This document shows positions 1 to 8,650 of a stretch of 17,213 bases of DNA, in pieces; position 1 is the first letter of the stretch; every line of letters begins with the position of its first letter. Both the position numbers and the translations under genes were made by a program. The notes under the pieces were generated by a model. That model worked only from the letters and a program-made list of their open reading frames with translations. It had not been told where the DNA came from and made no database searches. The DNA lies in NCBI GenBank assembly GCA_016220125.1, contig JACRIF010000047.1, positions 1 to 17,213 on the forward strand, given 5' to 3'. The DNA is from Candidatus Peregrinibacteria bacterium. GTDB taxonomy: Bacteria > Patescibacteriota > Gracilibacteria > UM-FILTER-43-11.

Positions 1-10
1 ATTTCCAGGC

Positions 11-3000
11 ATGAAACACACCTTGCTCCATCGCTGGCTGCTCGCGTCCGTCCTCGCCCTGCAATTGCTGTGGGTCGCCCCCGCGTTTTTTGCGGTCGGG
101 CCAGATGCGCCCCGCGTGGTTCCCCAGGCTTTCGCCCAGGACGCCCCCAGCACCAGCCTGGAATCGGGAGGCTCAGGATTGTCCATTCCCACGGGCGACA
201 CCACCCTCAGTTCCGCCATTTCCCAGAAATCGCTGAGCGCGAACGTGATCTCCATCGTCAACTACTTCATCGGATTTTTGGGGCTGGTCGCCACCGTGTT
301 CATCATCTACGCCGGCGTTTTGATGATCGTTTCCGCCGGGGACGAGGAGGCGCTGACCAAGGGCAAGAAGATCATGACCTATTCCGCCATCGGATTCGTG
401 ATCATCATGCTTTCGTTCTCCATCGTTCGCTTCATCGCCGGAGCCGCTCCGGGCGGTGGCACGGGAACCCAGGGCACCACCGAGGTGAAATGCGGCGACC
501 AGATTTGCGCCGCGGGGGAATCGTGCGGAGTCAACACGGCGAACGAGCCCGTCTGCTTGCCCAACACCACTCCCCGAACCGCGTGCTCCATCGACGGGGA
601 CTGCCCCCAAGGGCAAGTTTGCGGAGGCGATTTGTTCTGCAAACGCGACGAGCGCGGCTCGGTGACCAGCGATCCCGCGGTGCCCGCCGTGAATGAGAAC
701 ATCGACAAGGTTGATACCCTCATGGAGGGGCTTGAGGACAAACTGGACACCAGCGGCGTGACCGGGAGCGACAAGGCCAAAATCGACACGGCCCTCGCCT
801 CGGGAAATCTGGACAATAAAATCGACGCGCTCAAGGCCCTCCGGGACGATCCCGCCACCGGTGCCTCGCTTTCAGCCGTCCTCGATCGCCTGATCGACGG
901 ATTGGAAAAACTCAAGAGCCTCCGCGAGGAACTGGATCTGCTCCGCGCGAACATGCCGGAATCGAAAGACCTTATCAAGGCCTACGACGCCACCAGCAAA
1001 GCGCTCGATCAGCTCATTTTGGCGCCGACGGACAAAGTCCAATTCCGCCGATTCGAGAACGAGTACAAATCGCTGAAGGAACTGATCCGCAAATTCCCCT
1101 TGGTCCAGGCCAAGATCCGGGCGATCCCGGGCGAGGGGAATGTGCCTTTCACGGTGCAGTTCGACGGGCTCGACTCCTTCGACCCCTCGGGCGGAACGGT
1201 GACCGACTACCGCTGGTCCCTGACCGACCCCTCCGGCAACGATGTCTCCCTCGGCAACCAGTCCGTGGCCTTGTACGAATTCACCCAGGCCAATTCCTAC
1301 GCGGTCCACCTGCGCGTTTCCACGTCGCAGAAGGACGCGGACGGCTACCGGACGGCCACGGACGGAGTCGCGGTGATCCGCATCCGCGCCAACCCGCCCG
1401 CCTCCCAGGTGAAATTCCGCATCAACGGCACCGAGGCCTACGACCTGTTCCACACCACCTTGGATTCGGCGCAGGCGGGGCTTTCGTTCGACCCCTCGCT
1501 CACCACGCCGGCCCTGGGCCGTGTGATCAACCGCTACGAATGGTTCTTCGGCGATTCGGCCGGCGAAGTTCGTTTGGCGCCCACCGCGGTGGTCCATTCC
1601 TACGACAAACCCGGCGACTATTTCGTGAAACTCGAGGTGACGGACAACATCGGCATCAAGGACAAGCGCATCGTGAAAATTCTGGTGAAATCCCTGGCGG
1701 CCGAAATCAACCTAGCGCCCGCCACCGGCAGCGTGAACACCGAATTCACTTTTTCGGGCTCGCGCTCCCGCTCGGATGATGGATTTATCAAAAACTACGA
1801 ATGGGACATCCAGGACAAATCGGGCAAGACCGTGGCCGACAGCCTGGAGGAATCCTTCAAGCACACGTTCGCCACGCCCGGCCTTTATAAAATCAATTTG
1901 ACCGTGACCGACCTCACGGGCGCCAAGGACAAGATCGTCCAGGAGCTCACGGTCGCGTCGCGCCCCCCGGTGGCGAGCTTCACAGCCTCGGTTCCCCAAC
2001 AGAACCACCCGGCCGAGGTCGAGTTCAACGCGGTCGACAGCTACGACCCGGACGAGGGCGATTCCCTCACCTATTCCTGGGATTTCGACGGCGACAAAAC
2101 CTTCGATGTCACGAATTCCAAGGAGGCCACGACCCTTTACCAGTACAAACGGAAGGGCGAATTCAAGGCCACGCTCCAAGTCGAGGACAGCTTCGGCCTG
2201 CGCGCCACGCTCGAGAAAAAAGTGAGCGTCGATTCCGTCCTCGCGGCGGACATCGGCCTGGACCGCCGAACCGCCCGCGTGGGCGACGTGGTTAAATTCA
2301 CGGCCGAAAAATCCAACGCGGTGGCGTATTTGTGGGAATTCGGCGACGGCGAGACCGAAAGCACCGAGAAACTTTCCACCACGCACACCTACGCGAAAGC
2401 CGGCAAGTTCATGGTGAAGATGAATTTCTTCGACGCGAACGACCAGGAGGGCTACGATTCGCAACGGTTGCTGGTCGGTTCGGGCGACAAGCCCATGGCC
2501 GTGATCAGCGCCACGGTGAACGGACGGGAGCCCGCGCTCATCGATGATTTGTGCGGAGCGGGCAAGCAGGGCGCTATCATCACCCGCGCCGACATCGTCC
2601 GCTTCGACGCCAAGAGCTCCATCAACACCGACGGCTCCTCGCGCCTGCTCAACTATGATTGGCGCTTCCCGAACGGCGAGAAGATTTCGACCCGCGAGAC
2701 CAGCTACAAATTCGCCGACGTGGGCCGCGAAGGCCAATGCTTCACCGTCAGCCTGGTGGTGCGCGACCAGATCAGCGGCAAGATCAGCGACGAGGATATC
2801 GCCCAGTTCCGCATCATCAACCAATTGCCCGTGATCACGGATTTTGTCATCACGGCCCCGCCCGCCGAACGCCTGATCACCCCGACCAAGATCCTGCTCC
2901 GCGCCATCAATCCCAAGGACATGGACGGCACCATCAAGAAGTACAAGTGGTACTACACCCGCGAGGGCGCGGAAAGCGAACGGTTGGGTCTGCACAACAC

Positions 3001-4084
3001 GGCCACGCCCGAAACCGAAATGGTCATCACCTCGATCGGCGAACCCGAGGTGACCAATCGCTACTTCTTCAACCTCGAGGTCGTGGACAACGACAACGGC
3101 GTGTACAACACGCAGGAGCGTTTCGGCGAGGTGAGCTACTTGGACATCAAGAACGGCCCCAACCTGTCGCCGGTCACGGAATTCACGCTCGACAAGACCA
3201 CCATCACGGTGGGGGATTCGATCACGTTCATCTCGACCTCGTACGACCCGCAAGGCGACACCCTGCCGAACGACGCGTTCCGCTGGGATTTCGACGGCGA
3301 CGGCACGTTCGACGACACGACTTCGGGCCCGCAGGTGAATCGCCAGTTCAACACCCCGGGCGAGTACGAGACCCGCCTCAAAGTCATTTACCGAGGCCTT
3401 TCCAGCAGCGCTTCCCACAAGGTCGTTGTCGAGTCTGCCAACGCGTTGCCCCAAGCGGCCTTCACTTACACGATCGACGGCAACGAAGTGAATTTCGACG
3501 CCTCGAGCACCCGCTTCGATCCCGCGCTTTCCGACCCGACCCTGCGCTTCGAATGGGATTTCAACACGGACGAGGACTCCAACGGCAACGGCCTGAAGGA
3601 CGACGACATCCAATCCACCGAGATGCGCGCCTCGACCACCTACAACGAGCGCGGACTCTACCGCGTGCGCCTGAAGGTGAAGGACAGCTTGGGAATGGAA
3701 GGCGTGGTGGTGCGCGAGATCAACCTGAACGAGACCGAGGCCGAGCGCAACAAGAACACCCTGCGCACGCTCAAACTCACCTCGCCCTCGATGCCCCTCA
3801 CTTCGCTTGAGATCACAGCCATCCCCGCCACGCTCAACAAAGGCGGCAGCGCCGACCTGACCGCGTTGGTTTTGAACGCCGATAACTCGCCCTACACGGG
3901 CAAAGTGTACTTCGAGGTTTTGGAGGGCTCCGGCATTTTCAGCCCCAATCCCGTGGACGCTAAGGATTCCAAAGCCACCTCGGTGTTCAACGCGTCGGAT
4001 GCCGGCAAAGTGCGTATCCGCGTTCGCGCGACCGATACCCTTTATGGGGAGATGGTGGAGGAGGCCACTTTGAATGTTAGATAA
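11..4084 (+). CDS. Giant PKD-repeat surface protein with pilin-like paired membrane helices and C-terminal Ig-like domain
   Basis: Predicted cell-surface protein of 1357 residues. Residues 1-43 look like a signal peptide ending near Ala-Phe-Ala-Gln. Two hydrophobic helices at about 79-106 and 121-143, joined by a short charged loop (DEEALTKGKK), resemble the T4SS-pilin-like domain common in Patescibacteria. Residues 161-210 hold eight cysteines (CGDQIC, CSIDGDCPQGQVC) and probably form disulfides outside the cell. Residues 225-360 are charged and helical. About nine PKD-type beta-sandwich repeats follow, marked by Trp motifs near residues 400, 510, 597, 689, 774, 883, 979, 1091 and 1181 (for example WDFDGD, WEFGDG). 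The last 95 residues resemble a bacterial Ig-like (Big_1/invasin) domain. The start fits the signal peptide, but only 10 bases precede it, so a further upstream start cannot be excluded. The role is probably adhesion or an envelope scaffold; this is inferred from domains only. Confidence 0.85.
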   Translation: MKHTLLHRWLLASVLALQLLWVAPAFFAVGPDAPRVVPQAFAQDAPSTSLESGGSGLSIPTGDTTLSSAISQKSLSANVISIVNYFIGFLGLVATVFIIYAGVLMIVSAGDEEALTKGKKIMTYSAIGFVIIMLSFSIVRFIAGAAPGGGTGTQGTTEVKCGDQICAAGESCGVNTANEPVCLPNTTPRTACSIDGDCPQGQVCGGDLFCKRDERGSVTSDPAVPAVNENIDKVDTLMEGLEDKLDTSGVTGSDKAKIDTALASGNLDNKIDALKALRDDPATGASLSAVLDRLIDGLEKLKSLREELDLLRANMPESKDLIKAYDATSKALDQLILAPTDKVQFRRFENEYKSLKELIRKFPLVQAKIRAIPGEGNVPFTVQFDGLDSFDPSGGTVTDYRWSLTDPSGNDVSLGNQSVALYEFTQANSYAVHLRVSTSQKDADGYRTATDGVAVIRIRANPPASQVKFRINGTEAYDLFHTTLDSAQAGLSFDPSLTTPALGRVINRYEWFFGDSAGEVRLAPTAVVHSYDKPGDYFVKLEVTDNIGIKDKRIVKILVKSLAAEINLAPATGSVNTEFTFSGSRSRSDDGFIKNYEWDIQDKSGKTVADSLEESFKHTFATPGLYKINLTVTDLTGAKDKIVQELTVASRPPVASFTASVPQQNHPAEVEFNAVDSYDPDEGDSLTYSWDFDGDKTFDVTNSKEATTLYQYKRKGEFKATLQVEDSFGLRATLEKKVSVDSVLAADIGLDRRTARVGDVVKFTAEKSNAVAYLWEFGDGETESTEKLSTTHTYAKAGKFMVKMNFFDANDQEGYDSQRLLVGSGDKPMAVISATVNGREPALIDDLCGAGKQGAIITRADIVRFDAKSSINTDGSSRLLNYDWRFPNGEKISTRETSYKFADVGREGQCFTVSLVVRDQISGKISDEDIAQFRIINQLPVITDFVITAPPAERLITPTKILLRAINPKDMDGTIKKYKWYYTREGAESERLGLHNTATPETEMVITSIGEPEVTNRYFFNLEVVDNDNGVYNTQERFGEVSYLDIKNGPNLSPVTEFTLDKTTITVGDSITFISTSYDPQGDTLPNDAFRWDFDGDGTFDDTTSGPQVNRQFNTPGEYETRLKVIYRGLSSSASHKVVVESANALPQAAFTYTIDGNEVNFDASSTRFDPALSDPTLRFEWDFNTDEDSNGNGLKDDDIQSTEMRASTTYNERGLYRVRLKVKDSLGMEGVVVREINLNETEAERNKNTLRTLKLTSPSMPLTSLEITAIPATLNKGGSADLTALVLNADNSPYTGKVYFEVLEGSGIFSPNPVDAKDSKATSVFNASDAGKVRIRVRATDTLYGEMVEEATLNVR

Positions 4085-4117
4085 TTTTTAAACTGCAAAT
4101 TTTTAAATAAACTTAAT

Positions 4118-4218
4118 AAACTGTAAAACTGCAAAATAATTTTTAAATCCTAATTTCAAAACTCGTTTCAAAATTAGAAATTATCAGGTTTATTTAAAAA
4201 TTTTCAGTTTTACGGTTT
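4118..4218. repeat. AT-rich long interrupted dyad with central hairpin
   Basis: The 149-bp spacer between the first two PKD genes is almost pure A+T. An outer inverted repeat pairs 4118-4148 with 4192-4218 (core: GTAAAACTG against CAGTTTTAC, plus a TTTTTAAAT/ATTTAAAAA pair). An inner imperfect hairpin at 4151-4176 pairs TAATTT with AAATTA and AAAC with GTTT. A second partial copy of the outer arm lies at 4090-4113. The structure could act as a transcription terminator for the upstream gene, a cruciform, or a remnant of an AT-rich intergenic repeat. No clear -35/-10 pair or Shine-Dalgarno for the next gene was recognised in it. Confidence 0.6.
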
Positions 4219-4233
4219 AAAAATTTCGTTTCA

Positions 4234-6366
4234 ATGCTCAAACGATTTGGCACATCACTGGTTGCTCTCGCAATCGCCCTCATGGTGGGGGTGGGTGGGG
4301 CGTGGGCGAGCGCCAAGGTGCAGGTGAAGATCGGGGAGCGGGTTGATTTGGTGGCCGAGAGCCTGAACCCCAACGCCACTTTCAAGTGGATCGTGAAAAA
4401 GGGCGAGGAGATCCTCAGCACCCAGTCCACACGGAATTTCAGTTTCACGTTCCCGACCCAGGGCGAATACCGCATCAACCTGACCGCCACCTCGGGCAGC
4501 TCGGTTGAAAGCACCACGGCCCTGGTGATGGTCGGCGATCTTTATCAAACCCCCTCGGGAGAACTTCCCGGCACCATGACCCCGGGCGCCCCCGCCCCGC
4601 TTTCGCTCGTGCTCGAAACCCTTCCCGCGCTTTCGGGCGAGAAACGCGTCACTTTGCTGGGCGACAGCGGACGCGTCAGCTTTCTGCTCGAAAAATCGGC
4701 GGGAGAGATTTTGGAATACCGCATCGACAAGAACATTTTTGTGGATAGCGACGGCAATGGCGTGAGCAACGACGACATCGACAACGCCAACGACAACTCG
4801 TACCTGACCGGCAAGCCGTGGCAGACCGACTACAAGGCGGGCGAGGTGCCCAAGATTGTGGCCGAGGTCACCCTGGTCGACAAGCAGGGCCGAAAGGCCA
4901 AGGAGCAGGCCGAGATCGTATTCGAGAAGCTCGACACCAAGGGCGACCCCCTGGCCGTGCTGGAGGTCTCGCCCGACCCCGACCCCAAGGACAATTTGGT
5001 GCACCTGTACGACAATCCCCACACCGTCACCTTCTACGCGCGCCATTCCAAGGGAAAGATTGTGGAATACCGCATCGACAAGGATATCTTCACCGATAGC
5101 GACGCCAACGGAAACCCCGGCGACGACATCGACAACCTGAACGACCTTTCGTTCAAGAATGGCGATGTGTGGACCACGACCTACGCCAAATCCGACAAGC
5201 AAATCATCGCCCAGCTCATCGCCGTGGGCGAGGGCGGAAAGGGGAGTCGGGTTCAGAAGGGGTTGGTGTTCGGCGACAAGCCCGTTCAAGTCATCTCCGG
5301 CGCGACCGGAGGCATCCAGCTGGTGGCCGACAAGGATTTCGTGGTCAAAGGCAACCCCATCACCTTCTCGGTGGAGGGATTGGCTTTGAGCCAGGACCAA
5401 TACACCTTCGGTTGGGATTTCAACGGCGACGGCACGGTGGACCAGGAGATCGAGGGCCGGAACGTTGCCCAAAATATTTTCGACACCCCCGGCGTCTTCA
5501 CCGTGAAGGTCACCATCACCGACACCCACGGCCAGACCGCGGATAAGACCCTGGAAATTGTGGTGAAGGACACCGTGGTGACCAAGGCCGACTTCTCGTT
5601 CGAAATCACGGGCAACACCGTCCAATTCAAGGATCTTTCCAGCATCGCCATGAACCTGACGGACAAGGCCCTCACCTATTTGTGGAGCTTCGGCGACACG
5701 GATCCCGCGGGCTACGAGAAGCAGAAGGACCAGACTGGCGTCCAGAACCCCGTCTACACTTACTCCAAGGCCGGCAAATACATTGTGACCCTCGCCATCA
5801 CCGATGCCGACCAGGCCACGGATTCGAAAGTGGCCGAGATCGAGATCGCGCAGGATCTGGTCGCCCCCACCGAGGGCCAGCCCGCCACCGAGACCCCCAC
5901 GACCACCACGGGTGAACCCGCCGCTGGCGGTTCCCTCGCCTTGAAGATCGTCAAAGTCCTTCTGTACCTCATCCTCATCATCGTGGCCCTCGTCATCCTG
6001 ATCGTGGGCGGATTCCTGACCTTCCTCAAAGTCAAAAACCCCAGCCTCACTTTCGAGGAGCTGGTGGGTGAGTTCAAGCATAAGATCCTCTCCATGATCG
6101 GTGCGCACGACGAGGACGACCTAGGCACCCCTCCCGCCGAGGGCTATCCCAAGATGCCCAACTCCGCTAAGGCTTCGTCGGGCACGCCCCACTCAGAACC
6201 CAAGCCGAAACCGGTTGAAGAGGTGAAACCCCCGGATTGGGCGCAGAAGAAAGAGGCGATTGAGGGCGAAGTGGAAGAGTCGAAACATGATGATGACGAT
6301 AAAACCCCGCCTCCGCCTGTCGGCGAGCAAGGGCCGGTGCCGGATTGGTTGAAAGGGGTGAAATAA
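4234..6366 (+). CDS. PKD-repeat protein with C-terminal membrane anchor and cytoplasmic tail
   Basis: Predicted type I membrane protein of 710 residues. A signal peptide occupies about 1-27 (ending AWASA). A first PKD-like fold spans 28-102. Two related modules follow, each containing EYRIDK and then an acidic Asp/Asn-rich loop (DSDGNGVSNDD at 171-181; DSDANGNPGDD at 288-298) that resembles calcium-binding loops. Two PKD repeats are marked by WDFNGDG near 394 and WSFGDTD near 484. A Thr/Pro-rich linker (545-565) leads to one strong membrane helix at about 570-600. The final 110 residues are acidic and proline-rich, with two PDW motifs at 667-669 and 703-705. Most of the chain should lie outside, with the tail in the cytoplasm. 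No Shine-Dalgarno precedes the ATG, and the AT-rich leader may compensate. It is probably functionally linked to the upstream PKD gene; ligand and function are unknown. Confidence 0.85.
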   Translation: MLKRFGTSLVALAIALMVGVGGAWASAKVQVKIGERVDLVAESLNPNATFKWIVKKGEEILSTQSTRNFSFTFPTQGEYRINLTATSGSSVESTTALVMVGDLYQTPSGELPGTMTPGAPAPLSLVLETLPALSGEKRVTLLGDSGRVSFLLEKSAGEILEYRIDKNIFVDSDGNGVSNDDIDNANDNSYLTGKPWQTDYKAGEVPKIVAEVTLVDKQGRKAKEQAEIVFEKLDTKGDPLAVLEVSPDPDPKDNLVHLYDNPHTVTFYARHSKGKIVEYRIDKDIFTDSDANGNPGDDIDNLNDLSFKNGDVWTTTYAKSDKQIIAQLIAVGEGGKGSRVQKGLVFGDKPVQVISGATGGIQLVADKDFVVKGNPITFSVEGLALSQDQYTFGWDFNGDGTVDQEIEGRNVAQNIFDTPGVFTVKVTITDTHGQTADKTLEIVVKDTVVTKADFSFEITGNTVQFKDLSSIAMNLTDKALTYLWSFGDTDPAGYEKQKDQTGVQNPVYTYSKAGKYIVTLAITDADQATDSKVAEIEIAQDLVAPTEGQPATETPTTTTGEPAAGGSLALKIVKVLLYLILIIVALVILIVGGFLTFLKVKNPSLTFEELVGEFKHKILSMIGAHDEDDLGTPPAEGYPKMPNSAKASSGTPHSEPKPKPVEEVKPPDWAQKKEAIEGEVEESKHDDDDKTPPPPVGEQGPVPDWLKGVK

Positions 6367-6483
6367 AGTTTGCGTTTGAGTGTGAGGCTTTGGCTAATTT
6401 GATCGGGCTCTTAAAAGTTGGTGAGATTTAGCCATATCTAAAAATTTCTGCATGGGGTGACACTTTTGGTTGTAGGTGCCTAC

Positions 6484-7176
6484 TTAGTTGTTGTATTCCC
6501 TTATAAACTCCTCATCCAATAATCTCATTAGCAAGCTACAAAGTGCTAGATATTCAATGGTAATTTTTGGATCGTTTTGTACGAAATTCTTGTGACCCTT
6601 TTTATTTCTTAGCCCACAAATTGCTTTAAACATGTACATGAACCCCTTTTGTTCATCTTTATCAGCTGTAGTTTTTAAATCATTTAATTTAATAATGGGA
6701 GTTTTACCCTCGCAACCGAAAACTTGGTTCATCAAATCGTCACCATCTAGCTCTCTACCATTGCCTGTGGTTGGATGATTGGCAACATCTTTAACCCTAT
6801 CGATTACTGCAATAAATGCCTCTAGAATAGCCTGCTTATAGTGACCGTCTTTGAATAGCTTGCCGCTTACAGTATCAATACTGGTATGTATGATATGCTC
6901 TTCAAAATTCACAATTTTATTAATTCCAGTTTTTTTTGACCAAGGATATGGCTTTCCGCAACTATAACAATGTTTTGGCACGGATGTTTCACCACCCCCA
7001 AATACACCCTCTACGTGATAATCTCCTCTGATTGGCACATTACAGTTAGGGCATTCAAATATTGTTTTTTCCCCACATTCATCACAGTATTCTTTTCGAA
7101 ATTGCGGATGCTTATTGTAAGAATCTGTAATTTGATGGCCATTTAAGCATACTTGCTGGATATCGTAATACCCCAT
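6484..7176 (-). CDS. Zinc-ribbon (DUF2321-like) protein with C-terminal Ymh-type HEPN domain
   Basis: Protein of 230 residues. The N-terminal 75 residues carry zinc-ribbon cysteines: C10, C31-x2-C34, C42-x2-C45 and C70-x2-C73, in the arrangement recalled for DUF2321 proteins (MGYYDIQQVCLNGH start, CPNC..PIRG.YHV). Residues 105-225 resemble the Ymh/Abi C-terminal family (TIGR02391), with DGDDLMNQVF and the motif RNKKGH at 190-195. This is the R-x4-H signature of HEPN domains, many of which are RNases in toxin-antitoxin or abortive-infection systems. RNase activity here is inference. The gene is far more AT-rich than its flanks, which suggests transfer. It lies 59 bp after the 176-aa gene in transcription order. 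No Shine-Dalgarno is visible before the ATG. Family assignment is from memory of motifs, not a search. Confidence 0.8.
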   Translation of the reverse strand: MGYYDIQQVCLNGHQITDSYNKHPQFRKEYCDECGEKTIFECPNCNVPIRGDYHVEGVFGGGETSVPKHCYSCGKPYPWSKKTGINKIVNFEEHIIHTSIDTVSGKLFKDGHYKQAILEAFIAVIDRVKDVANHPTTGNGRELDGDDLMNQVFGCEGKTPIIKLNDLKTTADKDEQKGFMYMFKAICGLRNKKGHKNFVQNDPKITIEYLALCSLLMRLLDEEFIREYNN

Positions 7177-7235
7177 GGATTTTATTGGTTAATTTGAACT
7201 CGATTCGATAATTTTTATTTTCGTGCGGAGGGCTT

Positions 7236-7766
7236 TTATAGCCTTTTTTTTCTTTCCTTGATCTCGTCGCTGATCAATCCTGATATTGCATTTATGTAGC
7301 TTCGAATATTAATGTACTGCGCACGTTTATCTGTTTCAATAAAAACATATATCTCGAACCCATCTCTATCATGAAAGTTTTTCCGAGTGTCCATGTATAC
7401 GTAACTTGAGCCATGAAGGCATGTTGATACAATATCAGCCAATGGTCGCTCTTCTTTATCGCCATTAAAAAAATCATGCTCATCTGGAAATAGATAGTCA
7501 GAAGTATCAACTTCTCGCTTAGCAGATGGTACTACTATTTCTACTTTATATTTTGGATTCTTGATTCCGTTTTTAATTAGCCATTTCCTTGCAAGCGCTG
7601 CTGTCGTATCTAGCAACGGATAGATCCTATATACATCCTCGATGTCATCGGGCTCTGCCCATTTTTCTTCCAGACCAGACCATATCTTATTAAGAATTTC
7701 AAATTCGGATTCTAACTTTTCCAATTCACAATCCCCATATTTGCACCATGTTCTATCTTGCCCCAT
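7236..7766 (-). CDS. Unrecognised 176-aa protein, candidate partner of the HEPN protein
   Basis: I do not recognise this family. The 176-residue protein has no signal peptide or membrane helix. The first 65 residues look helical and charged (ELEKLESEFEILNKIWSGLE), the middle and C-terminal parts look like a mixed alpha/beta domain (VEIVVPSAKR, DGFEIYVFIETD), and the end is lysine-rich. Its AT-rich composition matches the downstream HEPN gene and differs strongly from the GC-rich PHP gene, whose stop lies only 24 bp before this ATG. Shared composition, strand and adjacency suggest the two AT-rich genes arrived together. A role as antitoxin, sensor or regulator of the HEPN protein is possible but unsupported by any motif. 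Confidence 0.7.
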   Translation of the reverse strand: MGQDRTWCKYGDCELEKLESEFEILNKIWSGLEEKWAEPDDIEDVYRIYPLLDTTAALARKWLIKNGIKNPKYKVEIVVPSAKREVDTSDYLFPDEHDFFNGDKEERPLADIVSTCLHGSSYVYMDTRKNFHDRDGFEIYVFIETDKRAQYINIRSYINAISGLISDEIKERKKRL

Positions 7767-7790
7767 ATATTAAAACTAAAAGCAGAATTT

Positions 7791-8639
7791 CTAAATCTTA
7801 AACCTCGTCGTTATCCGCCCTTTAAATGTGCTCACATGCGTGATGCCCACCTCCTTTGCAATCGCCAGCACCTCGTGCAGATATCGGCCGGCGCGGTCGA
7901 GTTCGTGGGCGTCGGAGCCGAAGGTGAAGTTTTCGATCCCGACGTTTAGGCACCACTTCAAGATGTCGGGGTGGGGGAACAGCTCGTGGCAGTTTTTGTG
8001 GAGCGACCCGGCGTTCAGCTCCATGCCAATGCCCTTGGCCTTCATGGCCTTTAGCACGCGCAGGATCTCGGTTTTGTACTTCTCGGGCTTGAACGGGCCG
8101 TAGTGGAGATGTCCGAACTTTTTGCAGATGTCGAAATGCGCCACGGCGTCGAAATGTCCCCATTCGACTAGTTTCAGCACATCCTCGAAGTAGTGGGTGT
8201 AGGCGGTGTGCTCCTTCATGGGCTTGAAGGCCTCTTTGGCATGCCTTCCGCCCGAGATCAGCACCCCGTCGATGATGTGGACGGAGCCCAGGATGAAATC
8301 GAAGGGTGTTTGCTTCACAAATTGCGCGAGCGCGTCCATGTACTCGGGCTGGTACTGGAGCTCGACGCCGAAACGGATGTCCATATCGGGGAAGCGGCCA
8401 CGCATGACGGCCAGCTCTTTTTGGATTTCATTAAAGCGCGTGGTGGCCTCCTTCAATTTAAAAATGCCGGCCACCTCCTCTTTTTTATCGAACGTTTCGG
8501 CATGGTTGGTGAAGCAGAGGTGGCGCACGCCGAAGCCGTGCTCCATTTTCAAAAGCTCGGCCGTGTCGGCCACGCTGTCGGGGGAGAAATGGTTGTGGAG
8601 GTGATAATCAATAAGCATTTCGTATTTCAGATTTGGCAT
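7791..8639 (-). CDS. PHP-domain phosphoesterase, histidinol-phosphatase (HisJ)-like
   Basis: Protein of 282 residues, a usual length for HisJ-type phosphatases. The PHP metal-binding pattern is visible: H13-L-H15 near the start, T-N-H46, E93 in GVELQ, H121 in LGSVH, H168-F-D170, and D253-x-H255 in GSDAHELDRAG. These residues would bind a trinuclear metal centre that hydrolyses phosphate monoesters. HisJ removes phosphate from histidinol phosphate in histidine synthesis, but no other his gene is present here, so another small phosphorylated substrate is equally possible. The ATG at 8639 follows an in-frame stop; Met8 (ATG at 8618) directly before LIDYHLH is an alternative start. It follows the 51-aa membrane protein by 11 bp, so the two are probably co-transcribed. 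It is expected to be cytoplasmic. Confidence 0.88.
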   Translation of the reverse strand: MPNLKYEMLIDYHLHNHFSPDSVADTAELLKMEHGFGVRHLCFTNHAETFDKKEEVAGIFKLKEATTRFNEIQKELAVMRGRFPDMDIRFGVELQYQPEYMDALAQFVKQTPFDFILGSVHIIDGVLISGGRHAKEAFKPMKEHTAYTHYFEDVLKLVEWGHFDAVAHFDICKKFGHLHYGPFKPEKYKTEILRVLKAMKAKGIGMELNAGSLHKNCHELFPHPDILKWCLNVGIENFTFGSDAHELDRAGRYLHEVLAIAKEVGITHVSTFKGRITTRFKI

Positions 8640-8650
8640 TCATAGGTAAC

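Noticed and set aside
1712..3613. 633-codon open frame on the minus strand
   Set aside because: It lies wholly antisense to the first PKD gene and is a mirror of its GC-rich codon pattern; the translation is Val/Gly/Asp/Arg-rich with no domain.
4255..6108. 617-codon open frame on the minus strand
   Set aside because: Antisense to the second PKD gene; low-complexity His/Gly/Val/Asp-rich product, no signal or domain.
7229..7251. Hairpin GGCT-TTTAT-AGCC followed by eight T residues, terminator-like on the plus strand
   Set aside because: Only a 4-bp stem, inside and just after the 3' end of a minus-strand gene, with no plus-strand gene to terminate.
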